NCBI GenBank assembly: GCA_037783415.1
Contig: JAZGTN010000150.1
Coordinates: forward strand, 3,782,001 to 3,846,000
DNA length: 64,000 nucleotides
From: Leptasterias polaris
Lineage: Eukaryota; Echinodermata; Asteroidea; Forcipulatida; Asteriidae
Direction of reading: 5' to 3'
Below, in pieces: positions 1 through 11,226 of the stretch. A program made the position numbers and the translations under genes. The notes below the pieces were generated by a model. That model was not told the origin of the DNA, made no database searches, and saw only the letters and a program-made list of their open reading frames with translations. Within the stretch, counting starts at the first letter, position 1, and each line of letters begins with the position of its first letter.

Positions 1-1064
1 ATGCAGACACACAGCACTTTAAAAGACTATCCGCTGTTTCATCAAGAAGAATACCTATATCAAAATAAAGTATCAGACTTGTTTTCCTATAAAGTTTACT
101 GCGTATAAGAAATAAAACTGTGGGATTGAAATATTTACCAAAAATTAATTTATGTAAGTGATTTAAAAAAAAAAAATATTCAAATTATTACAGCTTGTCG
201 ATGTTTTTACAAGACGTGTTTTCAAACCAAATTTTTTTCAGGTATTGACAAGTCTGGTGAGTAATTGTCAAATTCAAAACAAATAATAATAACAATAAAA
301 ACACAGACCCACAACACTTTAAAAGACGACCCACTGTTTCATCAAGACTACCTGGCAACTCTAATCTCATACAAAATAAAAAAATATTGGAAAATAACTC
401 TGTTACTAAACAGTAGTGGATTACACAACCATTCATATTTCACTCACGAAATGACAACAACATAAAAAGGTAGCAATAAATTGCATAAAAATTAACTGCA
501 AGGACGACTAAACTCATAGCGCACCCTTAGAAATTGCAATACATTTTATTTGATTCGGATTATTTCCATAAAACGAAGACAAAAAAGACATCTACCTTCA
601 CAACCGAGCAGACAATTTGTTATAGGTTTTAGACTGCATGATGACAATGAACGTGGTTCTAATCAACAAATATAGAAATGGACCAAAAGTCATGGTCAAA
701 AAGCTATAACAAAAACACACGTCAAATACACAAACAAAATTGCCGCACAAAAGAGAATGACAACAATGGCAGATGCCAGAAGACCTTTACAAACGACCGA
801 ATAAGCCATAACTATCGAAATTATTACTGCAGTGTTTTTTTTTTTTACTGACTACAGCAAAATCTGATATTTTTATCGGGTTATTTTAGCTATTTCTTAA
901 CGAAAAGGATGACAGGGTTAAGCTTCGCACATGACATGGTTCCCGCTGTCCTTCTCTTCACTTGCATCCTACCACTGATTAGGTTCGTATCAGAAAACGA
1001 GAATGATGAGCAAGCTACCGTTTTCACTGCCCAAAAAGAACCCGTTATTTTTTTTCAATCTCAT
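1..1064. other. AT-rich noncoding DNA with a 300-bp-spaced direct repeat
   Basis: No credible gene is seen. Bases 1-50 align with 301-350 at an offset of exactly 300 and share the words CACTTTAAAAGAC and CTGTTTCATCAAGA, so the window opens inside an old tandem or dispersed repeat. The remainder is AT-rich with short A and T runs. Confidence 0.6.
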
Positions 1065-1140
1065 GGGGGGGGGGGGGGGGGGGGGGGGGATCAATGGTTC
1101 TGAGAAGGAAGGGGTTCCAGCCCACTACCCCCCCCCCCCC
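1065..1140. repeat. G25 homopolymer followed by C13
   Basis: A run of 25 G (1065-1089) is followed 38 bases later by 13 C (1128-1140). The two runs could pair as a hairpin, and the G run could form a quadruplex. Short glycine- or proline-rich reading frames across it are composition artefacts. Confidence 0.9.
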
Positions 1141-2599
1141 GGTATGATGGGGTCTTGCTCAGAATTAAGTCATGATTGGTTACACGGACACTAATGACAG
1201 GCATCACTCTTCAAACTTTAAGCTTAAACTTTACGCAACCATTTATATTTCTTTTCTTCTAAACAATAAATTCATGTCCGGGGCATGTTGAAATCATTTC
1301 CAGCTCTAAATTAAATAATGTTTATATCTATAAGCGAATACAGGTCCGTGTTTGAAACTGTAAAGCCTGTACACAACAGTCAGCCTGAGGTGTAAACATG
1401 TTTTATGTTGGCCTCCGCACACAGCCCAACATTTTTAATATCCCTAATCAAACTTTGAGACCGAGCGATTTCCTTCCTTCACTCGTCGGCAAAACTCATT
1501 GCCAACTCATGAGCTCAATATAAACCTCAAGAGTGGTTATTTACACCTGGTTTCAGAGGGGAGGCTCCATTTTAATGAAATCGGACCCGTAGTGATTACA
1601 AGTGCAATCCGTTCCGTGCGTTACAACATTACGGAGGGAAACCGTTTTCACCTGTCTCTCTGATTGCACGCCCAAGCAAATCGCTCCAAGATAATGTAAA
1701 CACCGCACCGTCTTGTTTAATATCACACAACAATTAACTCCAATACCATTCGCTACAAAGAAATACTGCTCATGAAAATGTCATTTGGTGTTATATTGGT
1801 ATTATTAGCAGCTCGCAAAATATATTTGGACTGAGTGCACTTCAGACATTACCGACCCTCCGGGACACAATCAGGTGTGTTCCGCACCTGAAAGTTATAA
1901 GTTGCTAATAATAGTAATAAACATACGCTTGCTTCCCGCGGCTGTGCAGCGATCTCATTTGCTCAATGTTTCCTAGAAAAACTGAAGGCATGACACAAAT
2001 CCAGAAAGCCAAACCGAAACCCCCCAAAAGGTTAAATGAGCTGATGAGTCTATAATTTCTAAGTTTGTTTTCTCAACATATTATTGATAAGAAAGGAAGA
2101 GGATGTGACGACTGCTGTTGTGGATCAGACCTGCCGGGGGCAATATATCGTCGGAATAAAATAATAGGAACACATTTTATGTACTAATTGCTGTGATCCC
2201 AAAGAAACAGTATACGACGGAGAGAGCATGGCGACGTTCATGCTCGCGGACATGAGATCGCCAAATCGCCCGAGGGCGGGAGTGTTTTTGGAGGAAAACA
2301 AAATGAACGGATAGAGACAAACAAATCCACGTGGAATTGCCGTTTATTGGAAACTCCAATGTGAGAGACAAACAGATGGGTAATAAATACAGACTTTTGC
2401 CCTTGGTTGAATTTCATAAATTAAGCAATTACTGACAATTACCAACAAGGGAATGATGAGCCTACAAGTGTTAGTCAGCAGGTCAGTAACCTGCGAGTGT
2501 CATCAACAAACCAGTACGAACCGACTCCAAAACTTTTCAAGAACTTATTCGATAAGGAGCAGCAGCAGATTGTTTGCTTATTTAATTTGAAAACTCGTG
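1141..2599. other. noncoding DNA, nothing recognised
   Basis: Both strands were read without finding a supported exon, RNA gene or bounded repeat. A 64-codon minus frame at 2177-2371 has no recognisable domain and no splice context. Confidence 0.5.
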
Positions 2600-2767
2600 A
2601 TTGTAACTAGATGTTTATTTGTATTCTTTGTAAAGAAGACAGACCTTGTACAAGCTTAGGCTTCTTGTCTGACCTCCCCGTACTATTATTAAAGTTTCAT
2701 TAAAGTTGTCCCAATTGTATTGTACTGCCTAGTATGGAAATAAACCTGAACCTAAACCTGAACCTGA
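2600..2767 (+). mobile_element. 5'-truncated LINE 3' end with hexanucleotide tail
   Basis: The fragment ends in GGAAATAAAC followed by a (CCTGAA)n-like tail at about 2743-2767. This matches the style of the full-length LINE here, which ends in AAATAAAC plus (TGAAC)n near 47936-47950. CR1/L2-group LINEs typically end in such short tandem tails rather than poly(A). No reverse transcriptase sequence remains, and the 5' limit is approximate. Confidence 0.6.
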
Positions 2768-2850
2768 GATATGCAATCAAAGTGGCAAAGTAGGCTTCTG
2801 ATTATAGAATGGGAAGGGGTAAAAGAAAGAAAACTAAAATTTTCACGATG

Positions 2851-3209
2851 TTAAAGGGTGTGTACAACATTGGTATTTTTTGTAAAAGACCAGTATCCAC
2901 ACTTGATGTGACTCAACATATACATGAAATAACAAACATGTGAAAGTTTCAGTTAAATCGGTCTTTGGAGTCATGAGAAGACAGTGAAAAAACCCATTAT
3001 ATGTTTTCACTGTTTTCAAATATCGGATGGTATCACCAGTGATAAAGACTAATTGTTTTTTAACTCATTTCCTAAAAACTATAGCATTTCAAGCAAAACT
3101 GTTTCAAGGGAAGTTTTCCCACCATGACCATCTTTATACCATGTAAGTTACGTGCAAATCTGTGAACAATTATATTTTCAGTCTTACCAATGTCATACGC
3201 ACCCTTTAA
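2851..3209. mobile_element. TTAA-flanked MITE (family E)
   Basis: The element (2855-3205) lies between TTAA at 2851-2854 and TTAA at 3206-3209. Including TTAA, its 25-bp terminal inverted repeats match at 22 positions; the ends begin AGGGTGYGTA. The interior resembles family D in layout (AGACCAGTATCC near the left, AACAAACATGTGAAAGTTT after it), so the two are probably related. No coding capacity. TTAA duplication with AGGG ends is compatible with Kolobok- or piggyBac-type transposases; which one is not decided by this sequence. Confidence 0.75.
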
Positions 3210-4120
3210 GCAAAACATTACTGGTAGACTACAGTATTCATTACATGGCATATTGGTTCGTAATTGGTCTGCCCTGGGGCTACAATATCTAATGCACAGT
3301 TTTACATTTCATGTGTGATTATGAAATTACATGAAATTTGTCTTGAGACATCCATTCAACTTTATTTCTGAGTACTTCTAGCAATCTTGATTGAAAAATC
3401 TCAACTAGAATGGTTTTTTAATTTCTCTATGGGTATCTGAGCCATGGTTCTACAATGTTGGGCTCCATAATTGGCCAAAAACCATGCACTTCCTGCCAAC
3501 ATTCATAAGTGGGCTTCATTTGCTCATGAAAAAGATAAGAGCAGGAACTTCCATATAGCACTTAGGGCCTGCAAAGTAAGTAATCTCAAACTGCATCAGT
3601 TTAACTTGATGTTTTAGTTTTCAATGTAGTCATGAACTAAATCAGCATTACGCAAGTCGGGTTACAAGGTCGGCCAGTGACTGCATGTCACACAATGGCC
3701 GTCACACCACAAAGGGCAACGTCGTAATTATTGTAATTTGTGATGTGACATCCAGCGCGCAAGCGTGCAGTAACTGGGTAAGAGCTCATAATTCCATGTA
3801 CAGCCAAAGGTCCGCTATGATCATGACGGCAGTTTCCCTTTAAGGTACAAGGTGGGGGCTTCATTTAGATAAACAATTTGGGGCTACATGTACAGAGTCG
3901 TGGCTTTATTTAGAGCCGGGCTGATTCCACTTTGAAACCAACATATTTTTGTAATCTAAAAAAAGGGCGCGTTAATGTGAGTCAAATTGCCCTTGAATAA
4001 TACATAGCCATTGATCAGCATCGTGAAGCGAATTGTCTGAACCAAAGTGCAGGTCATGATGGATGACTTCTAAATTCGGGTTTAATAGATCTTTTGCATC
4101 CCCTCGGGAGAGAAGTTGAA
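3210..4120. other. noncoding DNA, nothing recognised
   Basis: No supported gene or repeat boundary. The stretch 3650-3780 is more CpG-rich but shows no TATA box or exon. Confidence 0.5.
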
Positions 4121-4295
4121 ATAGACCTTATGCATTGACGTCATCCAGCCGCCATCTTAGAGGTAAACTGATGATGAAACAATGGAAACGCGCTGATTTG
4201 TACGCGCGGCGCACATGACTGGCCAATGAACATCTTCCTTTTGACCTCTAGGCGAGGGCGCCCTACTCAAATGACGTCATATGCATAAGGTCTAT
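4121..4295. mobile_element. 175-bp MITE with ATAGACCTTATGCAT ends
   Basis: ATAGACCTTATGCAT...GACGTCA at the left is mirrored by TGACGTCATATGCATAAGGTCTAT at the right. The interior is GC-rich, with CGCCATCTTAGAGGT opposite GACCTCTAGGCG. A TA base step flanks the right end. There is no coding potential. This is a non-autonomous DNA element of unknown superfamily. Confidence 0.75.
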
Positions 4296-4865
4296 ATTGG
4301 GCGACAACTTTATTTCCAAATCAGTGTCAGCTTAGCTGAGCATAGGGTGACTTTATGGTCACGGTGCATCTTGAGTAATGACTGTGAAATGAGAACATTT
4401 TTAATATTAAAGGGAAACGACATCGTTGGTAAGATTGAAATTTAAATGTACGCAGAGTTTCAAATAATGGTGTAAAGATGGTGACTGGTGAACATTTTAT
4501 TTTGAAATATTTTTGCTTGAAATAAGCAAAATAATTAGATTTGATATCGGGAGTCTAAAAACCCGATGTTTGACAAGATCAAGGGTTTTCCCCTTGTTTT
4601 TTCGTGGCTTCGATGACCGATTGAGCTATATATTGCATAGGTTTGTTATTTAATATATATGTTGCGTCACACAAAATGCAGATACTGTTCTTCGACATTT
4701 ACCAATGGGTCTGGCCCCGAGGATTTCCGTTTTTTAAAGATTGTTTTAGAGTGTGGTGGAAATGTTTCTCTTGAGCCGAGAGTTTTTAAAGTGAAAATAT
4801 AAAATACTACCATGTTGCAAACAGCTATCTCCTAAACGGCACAAGGAAACACACATCGCATAACA
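4296..4865. other. noncoding DNA, nothing recognised
   Basis: AT-rich spacer between two MITEs; no exon, RNA gene or tandem repeat was recognised. Confidence 0.5.
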
Positions 4866-5092
4866 CACTGCAAAAACAGGGGTGTTAAAATTGACACTGT
4901 ATGCTGTCACATTTAGATACAAAACACAGTCAAAATTTACAAGTATAGAGTGTTATAATAACACTAATTTCAGCCATCACAATTACATTTCGTGTTTTTT
5001 TAACACCATATGGTGTTAATTTTGATTGTCACTTAGGTATATATACGTGACAACACCCATGGTGCCAATTTTAACACCCCAGTTTTTGCAGT
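4866..5092. mobile_element. 227-bp CACTGCAAAA MITE (family A), copy 1
   Basis: Starts CACTGCAAAAACAGGGGTGT and ends in the inverted form, ...CCCCAGTTTTTGCAGT. Long arms contain GGTGTTAAAATTG, GTGTTGTCACAT and TAGATAC on one side and their complements on the other, so the whole copy can fold into a hairpin. Its length equals copy 2 exactly. Non-coding. Confidence 0.8.
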
Positions 5093-5104
5093 ACATAAAC
5101 CATC

Positions 5105-5227
5105 ACTGGGTAAATTTTAAATGATTTTGGGTTGAACAAGGAAAAATTTACTAGAGCGGGATTTGAACAACGACCTCCGGTTAAATATTTCCTTGTTCAA
5201 CCCAAAATCATTAAAAATTTACCCAGT
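5105..5227. repeat. foldback unit with a tRNA-Asn-like half in its loop
   Basis: Two arms of about 45 bp (5105-5149 and 5183-5227), starting ACTGGGTAAATTT and ending AAATTTACCCAGT, are near-perfect inverted copies. The loop between them (CTAGAGCGGGATTTGAAC...CCTCCGGTTAA) is the reverse complement of the anticodon-to-acceptor half of the Asn-type SINE at 5431. The arms also contain TTGAACAAGGAAA, the tail sequence of that SINE, so SINE tail flanks the tRNA-like half on both sides in opposite orientation. Confidence 0.7.
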
Positions 5228-5430
5228 CAGTTTCCCTTGTGGTTTGTTATTTGATATCTGATATAAAAAGTCGCATCCCCTTATGGTGATTCCCTGCTGG
5301 CTGCCGCTTCTCAGGTTGTATCGTATACTTGGGTGTGATCCTTGGCTACACGGCAGTTTACGGTTGAATGGCTTCTGACTGGCACCCCCCGAACAAAGAC
5401 ATTGACAAAATAGGGAGACTGCCAGAATAG

Positions 5431-5545
5431 GGCTAGATAGCTCAGTTGGTAGAGCGCCGGCACGTTAATCCGGAGGTCGTTGGTTCAAATCCCGCTCTAG
5501 TCAATTTTTCCTTGTTCAAAATCAAAATAAAATGTTTTAATATTT
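5431..5545 (+). mobile_element. tRNA-Asn-derived SINE (tRNA-like head)
   Basis: The head folds as a cloverleaf: a 7-bp acceptor stem (GGCTAGA with TCTAGTC, one G-U), a D arm GCTC...GAGC, a 7-base anticodon loop reading GTT (Asn), and a B-box GGTTCAAATCC. It is not a good functional tRNA: the base before the anticodon is C instead of the invariant U, and the anticodon and T stems contain mismatches. The tail TTTTTCCTTGTTCAA also occurs in the inverted partial copy at 5105-5227. Best read as a SINE head or tRNA pseudogene. Confidence 0.7.
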
Positions 5546-5632
5546 ATTCTTTAGTTGATTATATCAGACTGCATCGTTCCTGTCATTCTAAAGAAAGATT
5601 ATTTTTCTGTTTGAAGTGGGCTTTTGTTATAT

Positions 5633-6181
5633 AAAAGTGGCAAATTGCCTTGGGCGCTTTGGGCTATAAATAGCGTTTGTTATGAAAATTATGGTTGGCA
5701 AGATGTGACGATGTGACCTCTGACGTCATTTGAAAATCATAACATGATGCGCGCGCATGTCGCCGGGCAAAACCTTTGTGTACTTGACAGCCAGCTAGAA
5801 AGTGCACGCAATATTACCATGACTACGCCTCTTTTTGCCCGGTGGAACATGACTTGGACAACAGACTTGTCAACAGAGGGCGGTTTGAATGTAAACAGAG
5901 GTCACATCGTCTATAGGGTGTAATGAATCACACAACAATATCCCTCGAAATTGTGTGGTTTTTCTTTTACTTCGTGAACTAACACGGTCCGCCGAATGTT
6001 TGACTCCACGAAATGATGGACCTTGTTAGCTCACGAAGTAAAAGGAAAAACCAAACAATTTCGAGGCATTTTTGTATATGGATCATTGTTTTCCACTTTT
6101 AAAACATCTTTCCAACCATATTCATTTCATAGCAAGTATTATAGCCCAAAGCGCCCAATCCAAGGCAACGTGTCCCTTTAA
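5633..6181. mobile_element. palindromic TTAA element (family C), copy 1, interrupted
   Basis: Large imperfect palindrome. The right arm ends CCAAGGCAACGTGTCCCT followed by TTAA at 6178-6181; the left end is eroded but keeps ATTGCCTTGGGCG. The centre carries GACTCCACGAAATG and the arms CCTCGAAATTGTGTGG. A family-B MITE (5707-5915) sits in the left arm, so this copy is the older of the two. Confidence 0.75.
5707..5915. mobile_element. family-B MITE, copy 1, inserted in family C
   Basis: Perfect terminal inverted repeat GACGATGTGACCTCTG / CAGAGGTCACATCGTC. The interior has a second inverted pair around GCCGGGCAAA and TTTGCCCGG. Closely matches the copies at 8338-8550 and 54562-54752 (reverse strand). 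Non-coding. Confidence 0.85.
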
Positions 6182-6734
6182 GAATTTTTAACACTGAAAT
6201 TGCCAACTCGTGGGATTCAAACCAACCACCCACCAACAAAACACACCACAACCTCCTCTGGTGTGAGCCATACTTGAGACTGACATAAATGTTTATAAGA
6301 AGCTTTAGATCGGACTGTGGGTAATATAAAAACCAATGTTGTTACTGGACTAAGTTGTTTATTTAAACTGCACTTTGTATTTTATTTTTTTATTTTTATG
6401 GAATTCTCCAGAGTTCTTCCGTCTGACCGAGTTCATTATCTGTTTTGGACCAACATACCCTATATCGCGAGTGATTAGACCAATTTGTTTTTGAACACTC
6501 CAATTATCTCTCGTACTAATAACAAACAACTAAAACAATACATGTATTAAAATTGTAATTGAAATTTCCACCACATTGAGTGCTGAAATAACCCTCGTGA
6601 TAATACGTTTCTTATATTTAATTGAATTATTAATAAAATATCCATTAAAAAAAGCTTAAAGAGAGAACATAACCTTTGGTAGATACTCCAAAAATGTATG
6701 ACCATAAAAAATGACTTGGTTAAAAATGACTTGG
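6182..6734. other. noncoding DNA, nothing recognised
   Basis: No supported feature. A 72-codon minus frame at 6547-6765 partly overlaps the adjoining minisatellite and has no recognisable domain. Confidence 0.5.
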
Positions 6735-7355
6735 TGATTCGTGAACTGAGGAACCAAACTGCCAAGAAACCCTAAATCTAAGTATTCTAGAACCTATACA
6801 CACTAGGAAGCTAGTAACTTATAAACTGAGAAAACAAGCTTCAAAGAAACCCGAAACTTATCAGGTACCAGGAACTTCCAAGCTATGCACTCTCAGCGTA
6901 CGAATTGAGGAACAAAGCTGCCAAGAAACCCAAAAGGTAAGTACCAGGAATCTTAGCATTAGGAGCTCAGACCCCACGAACTGAGGAGCCAAAAAATCAA
7001 AGAAACCAAGCTTCCAAGATAACCGAAACCTAAGTAGGGACGTCAAAAATTAGGAACTAAGAAACCTACGAACCGAGGTACAAAGCTTCCAAGAAACCAA
7101 GCTTCCAAGATAACCGAAACCTAAGCAGGGGCCTACAAAACAAGGAACTCAGAAACCCAAGAACCGAGGAACAAAGCTTCCAAGAAACCAAACTTCCAGG
7201 AAACCCGAAACTTAAGTACCAGGAACCTTCTAAAAGTAGGAACTCAGAAACCAATGAACTGACGAAAACAGCTTCAAAGAAACGAAGGTCGCACGAATCC
7301 TAACACATTTAAGTACAAAGAAGCTCCAAACTAGGAACTCAGTAACCCATAAACC
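6735..7355. repeat. degenerate minisatellite, about 7 units of 76-95 bp
   Basis: Units begin GAACYGAGGAAC at about 6743, 6822, 6901, 6979, 7071, 7162 and 7256 and carry AAGCTTCCAAGAAACC, CCGAAACTTAAGTACCAGG and TAGGAACTCAGAAACC. The units differ in length and sequence, so the array is old. Minus-strand frames across it repeat short peptides such as FRLSWKLGF because of the array; I do not regard them as genes. Confidence 0.8.
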
Positions 7356-7372
7356 AGACTGTGATCACAAAT

Positions 7373-7724
7373 CATGGCGTCATGGCCGAGTGGTTAAGAG
7401 CATCGGATTCAAGTTCTGGTGGTTTAGTCATCGGGGTGTGGGTTCGAGTCCCGGTCATGACGCTTGTGTCCTTGAGCAAGACACTTTGCTATAATTGCTT
7501 CTCTTCACCCAGGGGTATAAATGGGTACCTGCAAGGGTAGAGGTTGATATTGTGTTTGAAAAAGCCTTCGGAGCGCCATCACGGCAGCCCGGGCTGTATA
7601 CTCCCCAGGGAGCTGAGAAAGATTAAAGGAATGTTATTGGCCCAATGACCAGGGCACTAATGTAAAGCGCATTGAGACGTTATTGTGAAATGCGCTATAT
7701 AAGAACTAGTTATTATTATTATTA
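7373..7724 (+). mobile_element. tRNA-Leu-derived SINE, full length
   Basis: The head has an A-box TGGCCGAGTGG, an anticodon loop containing CAA (Leu), a long variable arm and a B-box GGGTTCGAGTCCC. The first and last head bases pair as GGCGTCATG...CATGACG. A body of about 250 bp follows (CTTGAGCAAGACAC, GGCAGCCCGGGCTG), then a LINE-like 3' end with AAAGCGC, GCGCTATATAAGAAC and a (TTA)n tail at about 7709-7724. Length, body and tail exclude a plain tRNA gene. Related copies: 9838-9990 and 48505-48866. Confidence 0.85.
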
Positions 7725-8337
7725 AATCAAAAATCAAAATTGGTTTTCTATATTAAACTGCGGACAGTAAAGAGATCATGCGTTGATGATTCATTGATGT
7801 ACGATATGCAAAAGGTATACTTCCCTAGTACTGATATTCGCAAGGGAAGTGTAAGTTCAGACTCGATTCTCAATGAGGGCACGTTCCCATAAACCATTTC
7901 TCCCCAGCTTCATGAGATTGAAATTTGATTCCTTTTGGAACTTTCTCAGGTTATCACTTAGCTTCACCTATGGCGTTTTTTTGTTTTTGTTTCGTAGTTT
8001 AGGTAAAGTAAGCACTATTAAACAAATTTGTACCGTACATTTATTTATTTTTTAACGGGGAAAAGGAGGTTGCTTTGCTATTATATTATGCGTGGCAATT
8101 ATGTAACAACCGATTGATAGCATACTAAGCAAACAGCATTCACAAATATAGCTGTCATAACATCTTGACTTTTAAAAGCTGTAATGATTTATTGAACAAA
8201 ATAAACAAATTAACACCCACAACAGACAAACCCCCCCCCCCCCCACCCCAACCCCAACAAACACATTGAGAAAATGTTACGTCAATTCCTTGAATGACAA
8301 ATGGACTATATTTCTACATTAAGATCAGAGGGACTGT
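7725..8337. other. noncoding DNA with a C-rich run at about 8228
   Basis: AT-rich sequence with a short poly(C)/CCCCA stretch near 8228-8260. No exon or bounded repeat recognised. Confidence 0.55.
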
Positions 8338-8550
8338 TATAGACGATGTGACCTCTGACGTCATTTGAAAATCATAACATGATGCGCGCGCATGTCGCCG
8401 GGCAAAACCTTTGTGTACTTGACAGCCAGCTAGAAAGTACACACAATATTACCATGACTACGCGTCTTTTTGCCCGGCGGAACATGACTTGGACAACAGA
8501 CTTGTCAACAGAGGGCGGTTTAAATGTAAACAGAGGTCACATCGTCTATA
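8338..8550. mobile_element. family-B MITE, copy 2 (213 bp)
   Basis: Perfect 20-bp terminal inverted repeat: TATAGACGATGTGACCTCTG at the left and its complement ending GTCTATA at the right. The outer TA may be the target duplication. The interior matches copy 1 with only scattered substitutions, so this is a recent copy. Non-coding. Confidence 0.9.
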
Positions 8551-9837
8551 CAAACTAGACATAATTGACCGGCAGCACCCGCGTCTGCATTTGACAGCAT
8601 GAGCGATTCGTCATAATCAACAACGGTCAAAACAACTTATGTGACGTGTAATTTGCTCAAAGGCGATGACGGTTAAATTCCGCGCTGTGTATAGTCGAGA
8701 CACTTGCTTCGTCCATAATAGAGAATGTAATCAATAAATCAGTGTGTTTATTCGGTTTCTACAAATACATAAATCTTTATTGATAATAATAACAAGTTTT
8801 TAAAAAATTAAAAACAAAAATAATATTTATTTTTTAAAGGTAAAAGAGCAAATAAATGTTTATTTTTAAGGAGATTATTACAGTGTTTCCACAATTTAAT
8901 ATAGTTACACTATTTTTTACCGCAATGGTCCAGTCCGTTTTGAGGAGAAAAAATGCCAATCCCCACAAGTATATGAAAAGAAAATAATAATCACCGTATC
9001 ACGAAACACAGTATGGTTCTTCACGATGTTGAGTTGTCATAGAGGGCAAGCTTAGTCTGAGAGACGCCAAGTCATGTCCAATATCCCGACTCCTCTCCGC
9101 TCAAACTCATCATTTTTTACCCATGCCGAGGTCTATGGCAGGTTTTAATTTATTACTTCGGGAGAAAAAAGAGGAAAATAAGGAGTGAAAAACGTTTGAA
9201 AAAAGACGTGCTTGGTGACGCGTGGTCGAAGGACCGTTGCGCGCTGCGGCCATGAAGAACAAAACATCTTAGAATGTAGGCCGATTTATGTGGTCATCAG
9301 AGAGACACGTTTATATTGAAAACTACAAACATCAGTAGAAATCAAGTGACATGACAATATAAACCAGGAATTTGAATCTGTCTGCTGTTGGTGATTTCAA
9401 CAGGCATCACTTTATCTGTTTTTGACAAGTCTCGCAAATGAAAATATTGGCGTCAGGAGGGGAGAAAGCTACTCATGTAATTCGAGTAAAATAAATATAC
9501 TTGCCAATAATATATCGTTAGCGTCTTTAATTAAGTTTACTTCGGTTCCTGCCCACGCGGCAAGATACCAGACATCTCACCATACATCCGTCAAGGTTTC
9601 ACACTATAGGCACAGTTTCATCGAGTTCTTTGGTTTGTTTGCAAATTTCTAGGTCTTAATTTTACAATCAATGGCGGAAACGAGGTCACTGATACACATG
9701 GGGGAAGAATCCCCCTCCCGGCTAGATTAATTCAAATCGTGTATGTATTTCACACTAGATAAAAGGCTATCAGAGCACCCCTCCCCTCGTCCCTCCCAAA
9801 ATGACCCAATGGATCCGCCCTCGACGTTAGATTTTTT
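8551..9837. other. noncoding DNA, nothing recognised
   Basis: AT-rich with CpG-containing patches around 9030-9250. Reading frames of 60-80 codons (for example 9422-9652 +) show no domain and no convincing splice signals. Confidence 0.5.
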
Positions 9838-9990
9838 GAGAGCGGTCACTGCATCGGACTGAAGGTCAGATGTTGAATTATCAGAGTGTGGGTTCAAATT
9901 CCGATCATGACAATTGTGTCCTTGAGCAAGGCATTTAACCATAATTGCTTCTCTTAACCAAGGTGTATAAATAGGAACCTGGGGGCTTAG
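9838..9990 (+). mobile_element. Leu-type SINE fragment
   Basis: Contains the B-box side of the Leu SINE (GTGTGGGTTCAAATTCCGATC) and the following body (TTGTGTCCTTGAGCAAGGCA, CATAATTGCTTCTCTTAACC, TATAAATAGG). The A-box side is badly eroded and the 3' tail is missing. More diverged than the copy at 7373. Confidence 0.7.
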
Positions 9991-11104
9991 AAAGTATTTT
10001 GTTGGATATATCCTTTATTGCTAATGTAAACAAATTGGGGGTCATGTGCCCCCCCCCCCCCCGGAAGTTAAGAAAGTTAGAGAAATGGTCCAAAAGTATG
10101 CCTGTTGAACAGGGATAATAATTTTGTTAAACGCCCTGATTTATCTACAAAAATGTGCACTTATATAAAAACCAATTATTAGTTATTTCCATCGGGCAAA
10201 ACACGTAATTTATTGCAATGGCTGATTTGAGCGTCTTTGGCTATCAGAAAGTGGTCTCGACGACGATTCTAAAGTGCTAGCAGATTGAATGATGTAGCCA
10301 CAGCCATCAGCCGAAGCCAATATAAATTAGTAGACGGCATTTTTAATTATTTTTCTTCAATTAATTGCATTAAACGACTGGTTATGCGACTACAGCATAA
10401 TATACATTGAATATAGTTTATCAAGGTACAGTAATTGTACTTCCTATACCTTCAGAACACGTACCTCTAGATTGAATTCACTGGCAAACTCTAGCCATAC
10501 AGCATTACAGCTTTTTCTACCCGATGAGACACGGGTCATGTTACAAACATTTTCCCGCTAGCTCAACCGGGGGGAGTTTTGCTTCCAACTTCGATAACGT
10601 ACTTTGCAATCTAACAATCGAAATATATAACTTTCTGTAAGTATTTTCTGTGGTTTATCGCCTACACTGTCAATCAATCACAATACTTTCTATGCTTGCC
10701 TTCTTACCATTTACCCTACAAAATCTTTCCGGGGTTTTCAAAAGGTGAACATGTTTTAACACAGACGTCCTTGCGAAATGGGGGTGCATCATTAATCACA
10801 GATGCACTCATGAAATTATTCTCCCGGTTTTGGTTTTTTTTTTCTTTTTCGTTTTCATCTACAGATAGGCCTATTTTCAATTTTTACGAAATTGATTGTT
10901 CCCGGGTTGCGTGTCTCTCCACTCAGGCGTAGCCACTCCACCACAAGTCAACATTACACTCAAAGAAACCCCCAGTTATTACGTCTCTGCTCCGCTGCTC
11001 CTCGGCAAAATAAATTTCAGGAGGGAAGATGCACCATGCAGCGGCGCACGTCGCCCGGCACGCGCTCTCGCTGACATTTAGCATCATTAGTGTCACTGCA
11101 TTTC
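9991..11104. other. upstream flank of the 11.2-kb promoter
   Basis: Noncoding. A C16-like run lies at about 10048-10063. GC and CpG content rise from about 10980 toward the promoter, producing several overlapping short frames on both strands between 10892 and 11420; these are composition shadows. Confidence 0.5.
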
Positions 11105-11226
11105 CGCCGTGACCAATGAGGCCAGCGCAGCGTTGCCAGCGGGCTAAACACGCCGCGCAATGGGCGGTGACTTTTACCCAGTGTTGGCTTCGCCGTATAA
11201 AAGCGCAAGCACAAGTCGGGCGATGT
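11105..11226 (+). promoter_or_regulatory. candidate RNA polymerase II core promoter
   Basis: Canonical spacing on the + strand: CCAAT at 11113-11117, a GC box GGGCGG at 11162-11167 and TATAAAAG at 11196-11203. A start about 30 bases after TATA falls near 11226. The surroundings are CpG-rich, unlike the AT-rich flanks. That an ATG-free exon with a consensus donor follows supports a real promoter. The gene it drives cannot be named. Confidence 0.7.

Noticed and set aside
5431..5504. Functional tRNA-Asn gene
   Set aside because: U33 is replaced, stems have mismatches, and tail plus a second partial inverted copy show it is SINE derived.
7376..7463. Functional tRNA-Leu gene
   Set aside because: Head continues into a SINE body with LINE-like 3' end and (TTA)n tail; the copy at 48505 shows the same architecture.
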